Shown here in pieces: positions 1 to 8,697 of a stretch of 26,868 bases of DNA; within the stretch, counting starts at the first letter, position 1; every line of letters starts with the position of its first letter. A program made the position numbers and the translations under genes. This DNA comes from Parapontixanthobacter sp963736595. Its GTDB lineage: Bacteria; Pseudomonadota; Alphaproteobacteria; Sphingomonadales; Sphingomonadaceae. The DNA is taken from positions 1 through 26,868 of the forward strand of contig CAVTPG010000008.1 in the NCBI GenBank assembly GCA_963736595.1, given 5' to 3'. The notes beneath the pieces were generated by a model. It saw only the letters and a list, made by a program, of their open reading frames with translations. It made no database searches and had not been told where the DNA came from.

Positions 1-2
1 AA

Positions 3-887
3 AAGCACTTCCGCAAAACCGATAAGTTCGACGGGGTTATCGAAGCTCTCGAACCGGAATTGCAGAAGGAGTTCATCGACTTTCTTGCCAGCTCGCTGAC
101 GTCGGAATTTTCCGGCTGCATTCTTTATGCAGAAATCGCGCGGCGGACGAAAAATCCCGACATGAAAAAGCTGTTCAAACTGCTTGCGCGCGATGAAAGC
201 CGTCATGCGGGCTTTATCAACGAAACCCTGAAAGGCTCCGGCATCGGCGTCGATCTCAGCTTCCTGACAAAGACCAAAAAATACACCTATTTCAAACCGA
301 AATTCATTTTCTACGCGGTCTATCTGTCGGAGAAAATCGGCTACGCGCGCTACATCACGATCTTCCGCGAGCTTGCCAAAAGCCCGGAAAACAAGTTCCA
401 CCCGATCTTCGACTGGTTCGAGGAATGGTGCAATGACGAGTTCCGCCACGGCGAGGCCTTCGCGCTGCTCCTGCGCTCCGATCCTAAGCTGTTACAAGGC
501 GCGAACAAGCTGTGGATCCGGTTCTTCCTGCTGTCGGTCTATGCCACGATGTATGTGCGCGATCACAATCGGCCGCTGTTTCATAAGGCGCTGGGCATCC
601 ACCCCGCCGAATATGGCTACAAGGTTTTCTCGATCTGCACGGAAATCAGCAAGCAGGTGTTTCCGGTGGAACTGGATACCGATGCACCACGCTTTCGTAA
701 GGCGATGGAAGATTTGAGGCTCGCATCGGTCGGGATCGAGGATGCCAAGGAACGCGGCGGTATCTTCGGCGCGCTGGGCCGTGCGAAACATATGGGTAAG
801 GCAGGCTTTGCCTTTGCGCGGATGTATTTCATGAAACCGCGCACCAACGAATTGCCGCAAACGGTCAGGCTTGCGCCTGCATGGTAA
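3..887 (+). CDS. acsF: Aerobic Mg-protoporphyrin IX monomethyl ester oxidative cyclase AcsF, 5'-truncated
   Basis: AcsF is a di-iron enzyme that forms ring E of bacteriochlorophyll, turning Mg-protoporphyrin IX monomethyl ester into divinyl protochlorophyllide with O2. The reading frame is open to the left edge (first codons read KHFRKTDKF), so the gene is truncated by the window; a TTG at 60 is an internal leucine and not a start. Two ExxH iron-ligand motifs of the family are visible, in DESRHAGF and later in DEFRHGEAF. The C-terminus is complete, ending MVRLAPAW-like (TVRLAPAW) with TAA at 885-887. The gene overlaps the puhE start by 7 bases, pointing to translational coupling. Having the oxygen-dependent cyclase fits an aerobic phototroph; the anaerobic BchE is not in this window. 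Identification rests on recognition of conserved family sequence. Confidence 0.95.
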   Translation, partial: KHFRKTDKFDGVIEALEPELQKEFIDFLASSLTSEFSGCILYAEIARRTKNPDMKKLFKLLARDESRHAGFINETLKGSGIGVDLSFLTKTKKYTYFKPKFIFYAVYLSEKIGYARYITIFRELAKSPENKFHPIFDWFEEWCNDEFRHGEAFALLLRSDPKLLQGANKLWIRFFLLSVYATMYVRDHNRPLFHKALGIHPAEYGYKVFSICTEISKQVFPVELDTDAPRFRKAMEDLRLASVGIEDAKERGGIFGALGRAKHMGKAGFAFARMYFMKPRTNELPQTVRLAPAW

Positions 888-1663
888 GTGCCGCCGATCT
901 TGGCTTGCCGTTCGTCGTGGTGATTGTCCTGTGGTTTGTCAGCACTGGCCTTGTCGCCATGCTTAACCACCGGCGGCGGCAATCATTCGGGCGGGCGCTC
1001 GTTATTGCGGGCGTTTGCGCCATTGGCGGCCTGACACTGGTGGCCTTTACCAGCAACATCACGGCGGTGTGGGCGATCTATGCATCGTTCGTCGGTGGCC
1101 TGATGATCTGGTGTTGGCACGAGATCAGCTTTTTGACAGGAGCGGTCGCTGGTTCGCATCGCGATCCATGCCCACCACAAGCGCAGGGGTGGGAGCGTTT
1201 TTCTGCTGCGACAATGGCGCTGATCCATCACGAGATTGCGCTGGTCATGACAGCGGGCCTGCTCCTGTCGCTGGCCGCATTCACCGGCAATCCCACCGGC
1301 GCTTATACGTTTGCGCTGCTGCTGATTTTCCGGCTGTCCTCCAAGCTCAACATCTATTGGGGCGTTCCCAATATGAGCGATGAATTGTTGCCCAAGCATC
1401 TGGAATATCTGAAAACATATTTCGGTCCGAAGCAGCTGCGCCCGTTCCTGCCGATCAGCATTGCGGCCATCGGCGGTCTGGCAATGTACTTCGCGCTGGC
1501 GGCGTCCAACGCCGCAACGTCAGGCGAAATGGTGCAAGCGGCATTGTTGTGCTGCCTGTGTCTGCTGGCCGCGCTAGAACATATTTTCCTTGCAATACCG
1601 TTCCGCGATTCTGCCCTTTGGCAATGGGCGCTGGACGGTCGCACAAGTGACACGGAAGTTTAA
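881..1663 (+). CDS. puhE: Photosynthetic complex putative assembly protein PuhE (DUF3623)
   Basis: This 260-residue polytopic membrane protein has about six to seven hydrophobic segments. One opens the protein (LPFVVVIVLWFVSTGLVAML) and the last lies near residues 220-240. Conserved PuhE features are the WCWHEISFLTG stretch and, further on, LIHHEIALV and FRLSSKLNIYWGVPN. The family is associated with assembly of the reaction centre/LH1 complex, but its biochemical role is not settled. The ATG at 881 lies inside the last codons of acsF, and hemA follows after 18 bases. In related clusters puhE sits at the end of the puh-acsF-puhE-hemA series, as here, which supports the call. Confidence 0.9.
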   Translation: MVSAADLGLPFVVVIVLWFVSTGLVAMLNHRRRQSFGRALVIAGVCAIGGLTLVAFTSNITAVWAIYASFVGGLMIWCWHEISFLTGAVAGSHRDPCPPQAQGWERFSAATMALIHHEIALVMTAGLLLSLAAFTGNPTGAYTFALLLIFRLSSKLNIYWGVPNMSDELLPKHLEYLKTYFGPKQLRPFLPISIAAIGGLAMYFALAASNAATSGEMVQAALLCCLCLLAALEHIFLAIPFRDSALWQWALDGRTSDTEV

Positions 1664-1681
1664 CAAGAGGGGTCTTGCAAC

Positions 1682-2902
1682 GTGGACTATGAGACATTTT
1701 TCGGCAGCGAATTGCAATCCGTGCATGACGAGGGACGCTACCGTGTCTTTGCCGAGATCGAACGAAAAGCCGGCAACTTTCCGCAAGCCAGCCGCTATGT
1801 CGATGGCGAAATCAGCGATGTAACCGTTTGGTGCTCCAATGATTACCTCGGCATGGGACAACATCCCAAAGTCTTGGAAGCGATGCACGCCGTCATCGAC
1901 GAATGCGGTGCGGGGGCGGGCGGAACCCGCAACATTTCCGGCACCAATCATCATCACGTGCTTTTGGAAAACGAGCTGGCCGATCTGCATCACAAGGACG
2001 ATGCGCTGTTGTTCACTTCGGGATATGTCTCCAACTGGGCGGCGCTGGGCACGCTGGCTTCGCGCATCCCCAATTGCATGGTGCTGTCCGATGCGCTCAA
2101 CCATGCCTCGATGATCGAAGGCATCCGCCACAGCAAAGCGGAGCGGATGATTTTCGAGCATAATTCGCCGGAAGATCTGGATCGCAAGCTGGCGACGCTC
2201 GATCCCGACCGGCCCAAGCTGGTTGCGTTCGAAAGCGTGTATTCGATGGATGGCGACATCGCGCCGATCGCTGAAATTCTCGACGTGTGTGAAGCGCATA
2301 ATGCGATGAGCTATATCGACGAAGTCCACGCTGTCGGCCTGTATGGCCCGCGCGGTGGCGGGATTGCCGAACGCGAAGGGCTGATGGACCGGATCACCGT
2401 GATCGAGGGTACGCTGGGCAAAGCATTCGGCGTGATGGGCGGCTATATCGCGGCGTCGAAAAATCTGTGCGATTATGTGCGCACATTCGCCAGCGGTTTT
2501 ATCTTTACCACCGCCTTGCCACCCGCCGTTGCAGCGGGCGCGTGCGCCAGCATCAAGCATTTGAAAGACAGCAATGCGGAGCGGGATCGGCAGAAAGAGC
2601 GAGTCGCCAAAGTGCGCGGCGCGTTGGACCGGATGGGTATTCCGCATCTCGACAATCCCAGCCACATCATTCCGGTGATGGTGGGCGATGCGCACAAGTG
2701 CAAATTTATCAGCGATTGGCTGATGGACCATCACGGTATTTATGTGCAGCCGATCAATTATCCGACTGTGCCGCGCGGGACCGAACGGCTGCGGCTGACC
2801 CCTTCGCCGGTGCATAGCGATGGCGATATCGACCGGCTGCTGTCGGCGCTGAGTGAAATCTGGTCGCGTTGCGAGCTGGCCCGGCGCGAGATTGCCGCCT
2901 AA
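1682..2902 (+). CDS. hemA: 5-aminolevulinate synthase
   Basis: HemA is a PLP enzyme that condenses glycine and succinyl-CoA to 5-aminolevulinate, the first step of tetrapyrrole synthesis by the C4 (Shemin) route used in alphaproteobacteria. The protein is 406 residues, the usual length. The N-terminus reads as a standard ALAS start (DYETFFGSELQSVHDEGRYRVF) from a GTG at 1682 with an AGAGGGG ribosome binding site upstream. Family blocks seen include CSNDYLGMGQHP, the glycine-rich GAGAGGTRNISGT, YIDEVHAVGLYG (PLP-contacting Asp) and IEGTLGKAFG with the Schiff-base lysine at residue 247. Its place directly after puhE makes it the photosynthesis-cluster ALAS. The genome could hold a second copy, which cannot be judged from here. 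Confidence 0.95.
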   Translation: MDYETFFGSELQSVHDEGRYRVFAEIERKAGNFPQASRYVDGEISDVTVWCSNDYLGMGQHPKVLEAMHAVIDECGAGAGGTRNISGTNHHHVLLENELADLHHKDDALLFTSGYVSNWAALGTLASRIPNCMVLSDALNHASMIEGIRHSKAERMIFEHNSPEDLDRKLATLDPDRPKLVAFESVYSMDGDIAPIAEILDVCEAHNAMSYIDEVHAVGLYGPRGGGIAEREGLMDRITVIEGTLGKAFGVMGGYIAASKNLCDYVRTFASGFIFTTALPPAVAAGACASIKHLKDSNAERDRQKERVAKVRGALDRMGIPHLDNPSHIIPVMVGDAHKCKFISDWLMDHHGIYVQPINYPTVPRGTERLRLTPSPVHSDGDIDRLLSALSEIWSRCELARREIAA

Positions 2903-2972
2903 ATTATGCACGTTATGTGGGGCGCTCCGATTATCGGCGCTAAACTAAACACCGCATCCATTCAGACACAGA

Positions 2973-3000
2973 AAAAGGGGCCGAGAAATCAGCCCCTTTT
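2973..3000. terminator. Bidirectional intrinsic terminator between hemA and cytochrome c gene
   Basis: A perfect 9-bp inverted repeat (AAAAGGGGC and GCCCCTTTT) encloses a 10-base loop. It is flanked by A residues on the left and T residues on the right, so both strands show a GC stem followed by a T run. It lies 70 bases after the hemA stop and 22 bases beyond the cytochrome c stop on the other strand, where it would end both convergent transcripts. Confidence 0.85.
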
Positions 3001-3022
3001 CTTCGTCCATATGATCGTTCGA

Positions 3023-3535
3023 TCAGGTCGGATTTTTCAGATATGCAATCACGTCCGCGCGCTTTTGCGCATCGGGCTGGCCGGGGTAAATCATCTTTGT
3101 CTTGGGAATCACACGCTGTGGATTTTCAAGATAGACGTAAAGCTGCTCTTCGGTCCAGGTGATGCCGCTATTGGCATTGGCCGGTGAGTAATTGTACCCG
3201 TCAACCGATCCGGCATCCCGTCCGACAATTCCTGCCAGCGAGGGTCCGGTCTTGTTCACGCCCGGCTCGGTTACATGGCAGCTACGGCATTGCGCGAACA
3301 CGACTTTGCCTTCTGCGGCATCTCCGGTGAGGCTGGCAAAAGTAACGCCGTCTGTCGTCGCCATATCATCGAGCGGTTCCTCGACGGCTGCCGGTTCTGC
3401 GACAACTGCCGGTTCTTCCACAGCGGCGGTTTGGGTCGTATCTGCCGGTTCTGTCGGTTCAGATTCGCCGCCTCCGCAAGCTGCTGTCATAAACGCCAGT
3501 GCGGTTGCGCCTGCCATTGCCTTTGTCCTGAGCAT
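3023..3535 (-). CDS. Lipid-anchored class I c-type cytochrome (c2/c-y-like)
   Basis: This is a mono-haem electron carrier, predicted to be attached to the periplasmic face of the membrane. I chose the ATG at 3535 because GGGAG lies just upstream; an ATG 12 bases further out (3547) is also open. From that start the protein is 170 residues: a lipoprotein-type signal ending TAAC with Cys20, a Pro/Ala/Glu-rich tether at about residues 24-60, then the haem domain with CRSCH (Cys83, Cys86, His87) and the axial Met148 in KTKM. KTGPSLAGIVGR is the typical class I block. The layout (anchor, flexible linker, haem domain) resembles membrane-tethered cytochrome c-y. With no pufC beside pufM, it is a candidate donor to the photo-oxidised reaction centre (inference). 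The lipobox is imperfect, having Thr at -3. Confidence 0.88.
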   Translation of the reverse strand: MLRTKAMAGATALAFMTAACGGGESEPTEPADTTQTAAVEEPAVVAEPAAVEEPLDDMATTDGVTFASLTGDAAEGKVVFAQCRSCHVTEPGVNKTGPSLAGIVGRDAGSVDGYNYSPANANSGITWTEEQLYVYLENPQRVIPKTKMIYPGQPDAQKRADVIAYLKNPT

Positions 3536-3648
3536 ATCTACTCCCATAGCTTTATCATTGACGAGATAATCAACGTCGCCTTGAATATCGTAAAACGCCC
3601 ACCATGGGAAGGGTTTCCCTAACGTAATTCAGCGCCAAGCAATAAAAC

Positions 3649-4920
3649 TTATTCGGCGTCCAGATCGCTGTCTTTCATAACTGCACCGCGAGTGCGCCGA
3701 ACGAAAGCATAAATCAGCGCAATCGCCGGTAATGTAACTGCTCCCACGATAAGATCCGTGCGGGAACCTGTCGGCCATGCGGCCGCGCCTTTGGCGAGAA
3801 ATGCGATCAGGCCGACGAGGTAATAGGCAGCGGCGATCACCGACAGCCCCTCAATGAGGCTCTGCAAGCGAAACTGCAGCTGGATCGAGCGTTCCATGCG
3901 TTTGGTCAGGATCAGATTTTGCGCCTTGATCCGGGTATCCACGCGCACGTCGAGCGTATGCATGACACGCGAAATCCGTTCCGCAATTCGCGCCAGTCGG
4001 TCGGTAAAAACCGAACACGTCCGCGCGGCAGGGACAAGGCGGCGTTCGGTAAATTCGGTCAGGCTCTGGCGATTGGGAACGGGCCGGACATCGAGCGCGT
4101 CGAGGCGGTCGGCGGCGACTTCGGCATAGGCTGCGGTTGCGCTGAGGCGGAAACCCGTGGCCGAACGAATGACTTCAAGCCGCGAGGATATTTCGATCAG
4201 CTCTTGCAGGAATTCATCGTCCTGCTCGCTGTCCTGCGCTTGAGCCACTCGCTCGGCATGGCTGGAAAGCTGCTGTTCCAGTGTGTCGGCTTGCGGCCCG
4301 TAATGCTGCACGGTGGACAGACCGATCAGCGCCATATTGCGATAATTGCCCAGCTCCTGCACGCGCTGCACGATCCGTCCGCGCTCGGAATCCGAGACTT
4401 CGCCAGCGCTGACGATTAGGCGGCCATAGCCATCTTCACGCAAGCCGAAATCCGACCAGATGCGCAAATCCCCATTGATATCGGAACAGACAAGCTCGCT
4501 TGAATTCATGTTCTGGGCATTGAGTTGCGCGTCGATCGCGCCATCGTCGGGGATGACGAATATTCTGGTCGCGCGCACGATCCGGCCGGTCCAGCCCTCC
4601 AGCCAGTCAATATACGGCGCGCGGACATCGTCGGGGCAATCATGCGGAAAAATCAGGGTTAGCGTGCTGGCTTCGGTATGCCGTTCCCACAGAAACCGGA
4701 TGCCCGAGGCATGATGGCCGGTGGCATCACGCGCTGCCAGCCGCCATTCGTCAAAGGCGGGCTTATCGCCCGATAGCAGCCGATCCTCCGCCGCTCGCTC
4801 ATCCGTGTCGAGCAGCCTAACTGCTTGATAAATATCGCAATGAGGCGGCACGGGCGCAAATCGGCGCAGGTGCATTTCATCGACAGCCCATTGCCGCAAA
4901 GGATGGTCGTTTGTCCGCAC
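3649..4920 (-). CDS. DUF3422 family membrane-anchored protein
   Basis: The N-terminal block NDHPLRQWAVDEMHLRRF matches the hallmark opening of DUF3422 proteins, and the length of about 423 residues is typical. The start is taken as the GTG at 4920, which has GAGAGGGGG just upstream. An in-frame ATG at 4983 would add 21 residues before the family opening and has no comparable ribosome binding site. A soluble alpha/beta region is followed by a helical, probably coiled-coil section (about residues 220-350) and two C-terminal membrane segments (near ALIEGLSVIAAAYYLVGLIAF and TDLIVGAVTLPAIALIYAF). No biochemical function is established. It is divergent from bchI and inside the photosynthesis cluster, so a link to membrane or pigment-complex biology is possible but unproven. 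Confidence 0.8.
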   Translation of the reverse strand: MRTNDHPLRQWAVDEMHLRRFAPVPPHCDIYQAVRLLDTDERAAEDRLLSGDKPAFDEWRLAARDATGHHASGIRFLWERHTEASTLTLIFPHDCPDDVRAPYIDWLEGWTGRIVRATRIFVIPDDGAIDAQLNAQNMNSSELVCSDINGDLRIWSDFGLREDGYGRLIVSAGEVSDSERGRIVQRVQELGNYRNMALIGLSTVQHYGPQADTLEQQLSSHAERVAQAQDSEQDDEFLQELIEISSRLEVIRSATGFRLSATAAYAEVAADRLDALDVRPVPNRQSLTEFTERRLVPAARTCSVFTDRLARIAERISRVMHTLDVRVDTRIKAQNLILTKRMERSIQLQFRLQSLIEGLSVIAAAYYLVGLIAFLAKGAAAWPTGSRTDLIVGAVTLPAIALIYAFVRRTRGAVMKDSDLDAE

Positions 4921-5053
4921 AACACTCCCCCTCTCTCGTGGCCCTCTTTGTATTTGGGAACATCCTATAGCAAAGAACGGCATTTGTATCCTGCCCGTCG
5001 ATCATGACGACAAAGAGCGGGTTAATGACGGAGCAAATGTGGCTTAAGCGCGC

Positions 5054-5081
5054 TTGCAGCGCACACCCATTGTGTTAGACT
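5054..5081 (+). promoter_or_regulatory. Candidate bchI promoter giving a leaderless or near-leaderless mRNA
   Basis: TTGCAG (5054-5059) and TAGACT (5076-5081) are spaced by 16 bases, an acceptable housekeeping-type pair. The -10 hexamer ends only 6 bases before the bchI ATG at 5088, and no Shine-Dalgarno sequence is visible there. If this promoter is used, transcription would start at or next to the ATG. The hexamers are only moderate matches. Confidence 0.35.
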
Positions 5082-5087
5082 TCGCAA

Positions 5088-6089
5088 ATGCCCGTATTCC
5101 CGTTCAGCGCCATCGTCGAACAGCGCGAGATGAAATTGGCGTTACTCGTCGCGGCGGTCGATGCCCGGATCGGCGGCGTCATGATTTTCGGCGATCGCGG
5201 CACGGGCAAATCCACTGCGGCCCGCGCGCTTGCCGGAACCCTGCCGCAAATCAAAGCGGTGGAGGGATGTCGCTACAATTGCGCACCGGATAATCGCGGA
5301 ACCTGTCCCGATGCCTGCTCCAGCAACCGCGTAAGCAAAATAGCTGTGCCTTTCGTCGATCTGCCGCTGGGTTCGACGGAGGATCGCGTGTTGGGGACGC
5401 TCGATCTGGAAAAGGCGCTGTCGGTCGGGGAAAAGCATTTCGAGCCGGGATTGCTGGCCAAGGCGCATCGCGGTTTCCTGTATATCGACGAGATCAATCT
5501 GCTCGAAGATCATGTCGTCGATCTGCTGCTGGATGTCGCGGCATCAGGCGAAAATCTGGTGGAACGCGACGGACTGAGTGTGCGGCATCAAGCGCGCTTC
5601 GTGCTGATCGGCAGCGGCAATCCCGAAGAAGGCGAACTGCGCCCGCAATTGCTCGACCGCTTTGGCCTTTCGGTGGAAGTGCGAACGCCGGACAATATCG
5701 ATGACCGGGTCGAAATCATGCGCCGCTGCGATGCGCAGGAGCGTGATCCGGCGAAATTTGCCGCCAAATGGAAAAGCGAGGATGCCAAAGTCCTGCGCCA
5801 GATTGATCGTGCTAAAAAAGCTCTGCCCGATGTGAAAACGTCGGCGAAGATGCTGCGGCACACAGCGGCCCTATGCCAGGCGGTAGGCGCCGATGGCTTG
5901 CGCGGGGAATTGACGCTGATGCGCGGGGCGCGGGCGTTGGCGGCGCTTAAAGGCGATACCTGCGTGACGGTGGAGCATTTGAAGACCATCGCGCCATTGG
6001 CATTGCGCCATCGTTTGCGCCGGGACGTGCTGGATGAAACCGGATCGACGGTTCGCATCGAGCTGGCAATGCAGGAACTGCTGGGATGA
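5088..6089 (+). CDS. bchI: Magnesium chelatase ATPase subunit I
   Basis: BchI is the AAA+ ATPase subunit that, with BchD and BchH, inserts Mg2+ into protoporphyrin IX, the committed step to bacteriochlorophyll. The 333-residue protein has the P-loop GDRGTGKST (residues 35-43), a Cys-containing insert typical of BchI (Cys61, Cys65, Cys73, Cys77), Walker B FLYIDEINLL with Asp134-Glu135, the GSGNPEEGELRPQLLDRFGL block with the sensor and arginine-finger region, and a C-terminal helical lid. The start at 5088 is the first Met that gives the family opening PFSAIVEQ; it lacks a ribosome binding site. Its stop overlaps the bchD start (ATGA). BchH is not in the window. Confidence 0.96.
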   Translation: MPVFPFSAIVEQREMKLALLVAAVDARIGGVMIFGDRGTGKSTAARALAGTLPQIKAVEGCRYNCAPDNRGTCPDACSSNRVSKIAVPFVDLPLGSTEDRVLGTLDLEKALSVGEKHFEPGLLAKAHRGFLYIDEINLLEDHVVDLLLDVAASGENLVERDGLSVRHQARFVLIGSGNPEEGELRPQLLDRFGLSVEVRTPDNIDDRVEIMRRCDAQERDPAKFAAKWKSEDAKVLRQIDRAKKALPDVKTSAKMLRHTAALCQAVGADGLRGELTLMRGARALAALKGDTCVTVEHLKTIAPLALRHRLRRDVLDETGSTVRIELAMQELLG

Positions 6090-7783
6090 CAGATCAGGCG
6101 GTCGCGGATCCGGCGATCGCCGATAGCCTGCTCGCGGCCCAGCTATTTGTTCGAAATCCGCGCTCATTTGGGGGAATTGTGCTGCGCGGTGCGGGGCCGG
6201 TGCGGGACCGGCTTTTGCAGCTCATGCTTGGCGAATTGACGGCGAACGGCCCGGTTCTGCGCGTGCCGATCAACATCGATACGGAGCAATTGCTCGGCGG
6301 ACTGGATTTGACCGAAACACTGGCGAAAGGCGTGGCGGTGAGCCGGGCCGGGCTGCTCGAACGCGCTTCTGGCGGTGTCCTTATCGTGCCGATGGCAGAG
6401 CGCGTTTCCGGCAACATCGCGGCGCATTTGGGCCAAGCGATGGATCATGGTGAAGTCGCGGTGATTCTGCTCGATGATGGCATCGAGGCCGATGAAGCGC
6501 CTCCTGCCGTCTTGCTGGAACGCGCCGCCTTTCATTGCGATCTGTCGGCAGGGCGGACGCTCGATTTCGACTGGAGCGCGGCTGAAATCGCTGGCGACAA
6601 TATGCGCGCGCCGGTCAAGCAGCAGCGCAAGGCACTGGCCGCCACCGCTGCTGCATTGGGGATCGATTCGATGCGCCCGGTATTGTTTGCCGAACGATGT
6701 GCGCAAATAAACGCGGCTATGAACGCGTCGGAAACCATTGGCGATGAAGCTTTGCAAGCGGCCATCCGGCTGGTGCTTGCTCCGCGCGCCACAAGGCGAC
6801 CGGAAATGGAACAGTCAGCGCCACCTCCCGATGACGAACCGGATCGACCACAGGATGATCCCGATCAGTCCGGTGAAGAGCAGATTGCAAAAGACTTGCC
6901 ACTCGACGATTTGCTGCTGGAGGCGGCCGCCGCGTCGATCCCGCAGCATATTCTTGACGGCATCGATCAAGGGACGTTGCGATCGAATAACGGGCAAGCC
7001 GGCAGCTCTGGACAGAAGGAGCAATCGTCCAGACAGGGGCGTCCGCTTGGCGCGAGGCCGGGCATCCCGGGTGATGGTCGCAAGCTGGCGCTGATCGACA
7101 CGCTTCGGGCCGCCGCACCGTGGCAGGCAGCGCGACGGGCAAGCCATCCTGATAGGAAAAAAACGCTCCATATTCGTAAATCCGATCTTCGCATCCGCCA
7201 TTTTGAGCAGCGGCGCGAAAGCCTGACGATTTTTGCCGTGGATGCGTCCGGTTCCTCGGCCATATCGCGGCTGGCCGAAGCCAAGGGCGCGGTGGAACTG
7301 ATGCTGGCGGAAGCTCATGTGAAACGCTCGCAAGTCGCCTTGATCGCTTTTCGCCAGAGCGCAGCGGAGGTGTTGTTGCCGCCGACGCGCTCGCTTACCC
7401 GCGCGCGCCGCGCCTTGAGCGCCTTGCCCGGAGGCGGCGGCACACCTTTGGCTGCGGGCTTGCTCGAAGCCCGTTTGATGGCGGATGCGTCGGCCAAGCG
7501 GGGACAGACACCGACCGTCGCTTTGCTGACCGATGGCAAGGCCAATGTGACGTTGAACGGTGATGCCAATCGCGCCACGGCCATGCAGGAAGTGAGCGAC
7601 GTGGCAAAAGGGTTCGCGGCGACCGGCCATCATGCCATCGTCATCGACATTTCTCCTCGCCCGCGTGAGGAAGCGGCGCGGCTGGCCGAGGCTCTACGCG
7701 GCGAATATCTTGCGCTGCCACGGGCGGGCAGTGCGGCTATGGTCGAGGCTATCGAGAGCATCGGTAACGGAGTGACCGCATGA
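6086..7783 (+). CDS. bchD: Magnesium chelatase subunit D
   Basis: BchD is the platform subunit of Mg-chelatase, forming a double ring with BchI. The 565 residues show the three expected parts: an N-terminal AAA-like region without a good P-loop (degenerate, as is normal for BchD), an acidic and proline-rich linker around residues 240-270 (for example PPPDDEPDRPQDDPD), and a C-terminal von Willebrand A domain. In that domain the MIDAS motif DASGS has Asp386, Ser388 and Ser390, and LLTDGKANV follows. The ATG at 6086 overlaps the bchI stop by four bases and the 3' end overlaps bchO by four bases, so bchI-bchD-bchO should be translationally coupled. Confidence 0.95.
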   Translation: MTDQAVADPAIADSLLAAQLFVRNPRSFGGIVLRGAGPVRDRLLQLMLGELTANGPVLRVPINIDTEQLLGGLDLTETLAKGVAVSRAGLLERASGGVLIVPMAERVSGNIAAHLGQAMDHGEVAVILLDDGIEADEAPPAVLLERAAFHCDLSAGRTLDFDWSAAEIAGDNMRAPVKQQRKALAATAAALGIDSMRPVLFAERCAQINAAMNASETIGDEALQAAIRLVLAPRATRRPEMEQSAPPPDDEPDRPQDDPDQSGEEQIAKDLPLDDLLLEAAAASIPQHILDGIDQGTLRSNNGQAGSSGQKEQSSRQGRPLGARPGIPGDGRKLALIDTLRAAAPWQAARRASHPDRKKTLHIRKSDLRIRHFEQRRESLTIFAVDASGSSAISRLAEAKGAVELMLAEAHVKRSQVALIAFRQSAAEVLLPPTRSLTRARRALSALPGGGGTPLAAGLLEARLMADASAKRGQTPTVALLTDGKANVTLNGDANRATAMQEVSDVAKGFAATGHHAIVIDISPRPREEAARLAEALRGEYLALPRAGSAAMVEAIESIGNGVTA

Positions 7784-8697
7784 GCAGGCGCTATCCGGAA
7801 TGGGCGATCGAGGGAAAGGACTGGCCCAATCGATCGGCGAGCGAATTTATCGAAGCCGACGGGTACAGATGGCACGTCCAGACTATGGGTTCAGAGGGGC
7901 GCGCGGACAGCGGAAATTCGCCGGTTTGCTTGCTAATCCACGGCACGGGCGCTGCAACCCATAGCTGGCGCGACCTGATGCCGCTGCTGGCTGAGAATTA
8001 CAGGGTAATTGCCATGGATTTGCCCGGTCACGGGTTCACTCGCCCGAACCATGCCCGGCGTGTTTCGCTGCCGCAAATGAGCCGCTCGATTGCGCTGTTG
8101 CTTGACGAAATGAACGCCGAGCCGGACCTGATCGTCGGCCATTCCGCAGGCGCTGCGATCGGTGCGCAATTGTTGCTGGATCGAGCATGGTCCGCGCCAT
8201 TGGTCGGCTTAAATCCCGCGCTGCTGCCGTTTCCGGGTCTGGCCGCCAAATTGTTTCCGCAGCTTGCCAAAATGCTGTTCACCAATCCGCTGGTGTCGCA
8301 GATATTCGCCCGCATGGCGCGCTATCCGGGCGGGATTGAGCGGTTTCTTGGCAAAGCAACAGGATCGTCGATCGACCGGGCAGGCCTTAAACAATACAAA
8401 TTGCTGATGAGCCGTTCCGGGCATTGCGATGGCGCCATTCGGATGATGGCGAGCTGGCAATTGGAGGATTTGCAGAAGCGACTGCCGGATTTGCTCGCTC
8501 CCGTCCTGCTGCTTCATACGAGTGACGATACAGCCATTCCGCGGAGCGCGGTGCGGGGTGCGGCTGATTTAATACCGAACGCCAATTATAAGGAATTGCA
8601 GGGGCTGGGCCATCTTGCGCATGAAGAGCAGCCTGCGACAATCGCGGAGATAATCGAGGTGTTCGCTGCTGAGTCAAACGGAATAGAGGCGGCGTAA
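7780..8697 (+). CDS. bchO: BchO, alpha/beta-hydrolase, putative Mg-chelatase accessory protein
   Basis: This 305-residue alpha/beta-hydrolase carries the nucleophile elbow GHSAGA (Ser122), the oxyanion-region LLIHGTGAATHSW, a late acid position in LLLHTSDDTAIP and the catalytic histidine in GLGHLAHEEQP. The opening RYPEWAIEGKDWPNR is characteristic of BchO. The protein is consistently linked to bchI and bchD in purple bacteria and is needed in some way for bacteriochlorophyll synthesis, but its substrate is unknown. It starts in an ATGA overlap with bchD and ends in a TAATG overlap with the next small gene. Confidence 0.92.
   Translation: MSRRYPEWAIEGKDWPNRSASEFIEADGYRWHVQTMGSEGRADSGNSPVCLLIHGTGAATHSWRDLMPLLAENYRVIAMDLPGHGFTRPNHARRVSLPQMSRSIALLLDEMNAEPDLIVGHSAGAAIGAQLLLDRAWSAPLVGLNPALLPFPGLAAKLFPQLAKMLFTNPLVSQIFARMARYPGGIERFLGKATGSSIDRAGLKQYKLLMSRSGHCDGAIRMMASWQLEDLQKRLPDLLAPVLLLHTSDDTAIPRSAVRGAADLIPNANYKELQGLGHLAHEEQPATIAEIIEVFAAESNGIEAA

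Noticed and set aside
60..887. TTG at 60 as start of acsF
   Set aside because: The same frame is open to the window edge and gives AcsF-like residues before it, so the gene is simply cut by the window.
3606..3619. GGGAA-GGGT-TTCCC hairpin as terminator of the DUF3422 gene
   Set aside because: The stem is only 5 bp and there is no T run on the minus strand right after it; it may be incidental.
5039..5087. PpsR site upstream of bchI
   Set aside because: TGT triplets are present (for example at 5071) but the matching ACA at N12 is not; the best is TGT-N12-AAA.
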